Assembly (NCBI GenBank): GCA_020436225.1
Contig: JAGQYE010000014.1
Location: 1 to 32,727 of the forward strand
Direction: 5' to 3'
Origin: Bacteroidota bacterium
GTDB lineage: Bacteria > Bacteroidota > Bacteroidia > Chitinophagales > JADIYW01
DNA: 32,727 bases
The notes beneath the pieces are model-generated. The model ran no database searches and had not been told where the DNA came from. It saw only the letters and a program-made list of their open reading frames with translations. The position numbers and the translations under genes were made by a program. Positions 32,091 to 32,727 of the stretch are shown here, piece by piece; position 1 is the first letter of the stretch; the number at the start of each line of letters is the position of its first letter.

Positions 32091-32727
32091 ATGGCTAATC
32101 AACTTTTTGACAATCAAATTCCATTTATGAAACCTTGGTTAGGTGATGAAGAATGGAATAGCTTGAGAGAAATAATAAATAGCGGTTGGGTTAGTCAGGG
32201 ACCAAAAGTAAAAGAGTTTGAAGATCTGGTTGCAGATTATCTCGGCGTAAAATACGCAGTGGCTACTAATGCTTGTACATCGGCGATGCATTTGGCTTTG
32301 AGAATTGCCGGTGTAAAATATGGTGATGAAGTTATATTGTGTGATAGCACTTGTATGGCTAACGTAAATGCTGTAATTATGGCTGGTGCAATTCCTGTTT
32401 TTGTAGATGCGGATGCACGCACATTTAACATAGATCCTACATTGATTGAACAAAAAATTACTGCTAAAACCAAAGCGGTGATGAATATCGACCAGATTGG
32501 TTTACCTAATGATTTAGATGCAATACAAGAAATCTGTAATAAGCATAATTTGTTCTTATTAGATGACGCTGCAACAGCGTTTGGCGCAACTTATAAAGGA
32601 AAAAAATTAGGCGCCAATGATGTTGTCTCAACGTTTAGTTTTCATCCAAGAAAAATGATTACAACTGGCGAAGGTGGTATGTTAGTCACCAACGATGCTG
32701 ATTTCGCAGAAAAAGCTAGAATTTTAA
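32091..32727 (+). CDS. DegT/DnrJ/EryC1 aminotransferase, second copy, 3' end outside the window
   Basis: From the ATG at 32091 the frame stays open for 212 codons to the window edge. PLP-enzyme features are present: N-A-C-T-S-A-M-H-L-A-L near residue 60, D-D-A-A-T near 158, and the Schiff-base Lys188 in S-F-H-P-R-K-M-I-T-T-G-E-G-G-M, the form found in PglE/perosamine-synthase-like members. It differs from the aminotransferase at 30301 at many positions, including C-D-S-T-C-M-A-N where P-x-x-T-F-x-A is usual and N-I-D-Q-I-G-L where V-H-x-x-G is usual. It is therefore not a recent duplicate and probably acts on another position or sugar. Full length should be about 370 residues. Confidence 0.87.
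   Translation, partial: MANQLFDNQIPFMKPWLGDEEWNSLREIINSGWVSQGPKVKEFEDLVADYLGVKYAVATNACTSAMHLALRIAGVKYGDEVILCDSTCMANVNAVIMAGAIPVFVDADARTFNIDPTLIEQKITAKTKAVMNIDQIGLPNDLDAIQEICNKHNLFLLDDAATAFGATYKGKKLGANDVVSTFSFHPRKMITTGEGGMLVTNDADFAEKARIL

Noticed and set aside
1-32727. CRISPR arrays, insertion sequences, prophage or toxin-antitoxin genes
   Set aside because: No regular repeat-spacer pattern, transposase/integrase motifs, long terminal inverted repeats or phage proteins were seen on either strand.

Overview
The window is an AT-rich chromosomal segment from a member of the Bacteroidota, probably a free-living aerobe or microaerobe of the Chitinophagia/Sphingobacteriia/Flavobacteriia type; the genus cannot be fixed from the sequence. 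This assignment rests on several signs. Promoters carry the TAnnTTTG -7 box. Phylum-typical families are present (DUF5686 with a carboxypeptidase-regulatory domain, DUF4175, lipocalin-like lipoproteins, a coaX/outer-membrane-protein/TPR cluster, HemJ-type haem synthesis). Shine-Dalgarno sequences are weak or absent. I see no tRNA, rRNA, CRISPR array, transposase, integrase or phage gene. No gap between genes exceeds 300 bases; the longest are 7033-7283 and 1464-1680.

Layout. 1-1463: divergent dps (cut by the window edge) and oxyR, an oxidative-stress pair. 1464-7283: an envelope module of five small secreted or lipid-anchored proteins, on both sides of a TPR histidine kinase and a divergent NarL/LuxR-type response regulator. 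7284-13106: rlmN on the minus strand, then a plus-strand run of amidohydrolase, coaX, an outer-membrane protein and a TPR protein, ending in a strong terminator. 13148-14222: hemJ and a small membrane protein. 14235-17078: divergent mntH and mntR around a probable MntR operator, then a YgjP-like metalloprotein. 17085-22715: minus-strand RsbW-like ATPase, a 1104-residue DUF4175 protein and an oligopeptide-type binding lipoprotein. 22787-28577: a small membrane protein, an ExoIII-family nuclease, a DUF5686 protein, a CBS protein and a GT-C-type membrane protein. 28763-32727: the start of a surface-sugar operon (Gfo/Idh/MocA oxidoreductase, two hexapeptide acetyltransferases, two DegT aminotransferases), running off the right edge.

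The most interesting signal is regulatory. Three leaders, at 1570, 2093 and (minus strand) 7121, share a box AGGAAAACCYTGARTTTT and a second box AGAATTTTA. In all three the distance from the A of AGGAAAACC to the G of GAATTTT is exactly 61 bases, although the sequence between has mostly diverged. All three precede genes for small exported proteins, and the two sets of targets enclose the kinase/regulator pair. I infer a local regulon: a TPR sensor kinase signals to a LuxR-type regulator, which binds the conserved dyad and turns on small lipocalin-like envelope proteins. The motif and spacing are read directly; the regulatory link is inference.
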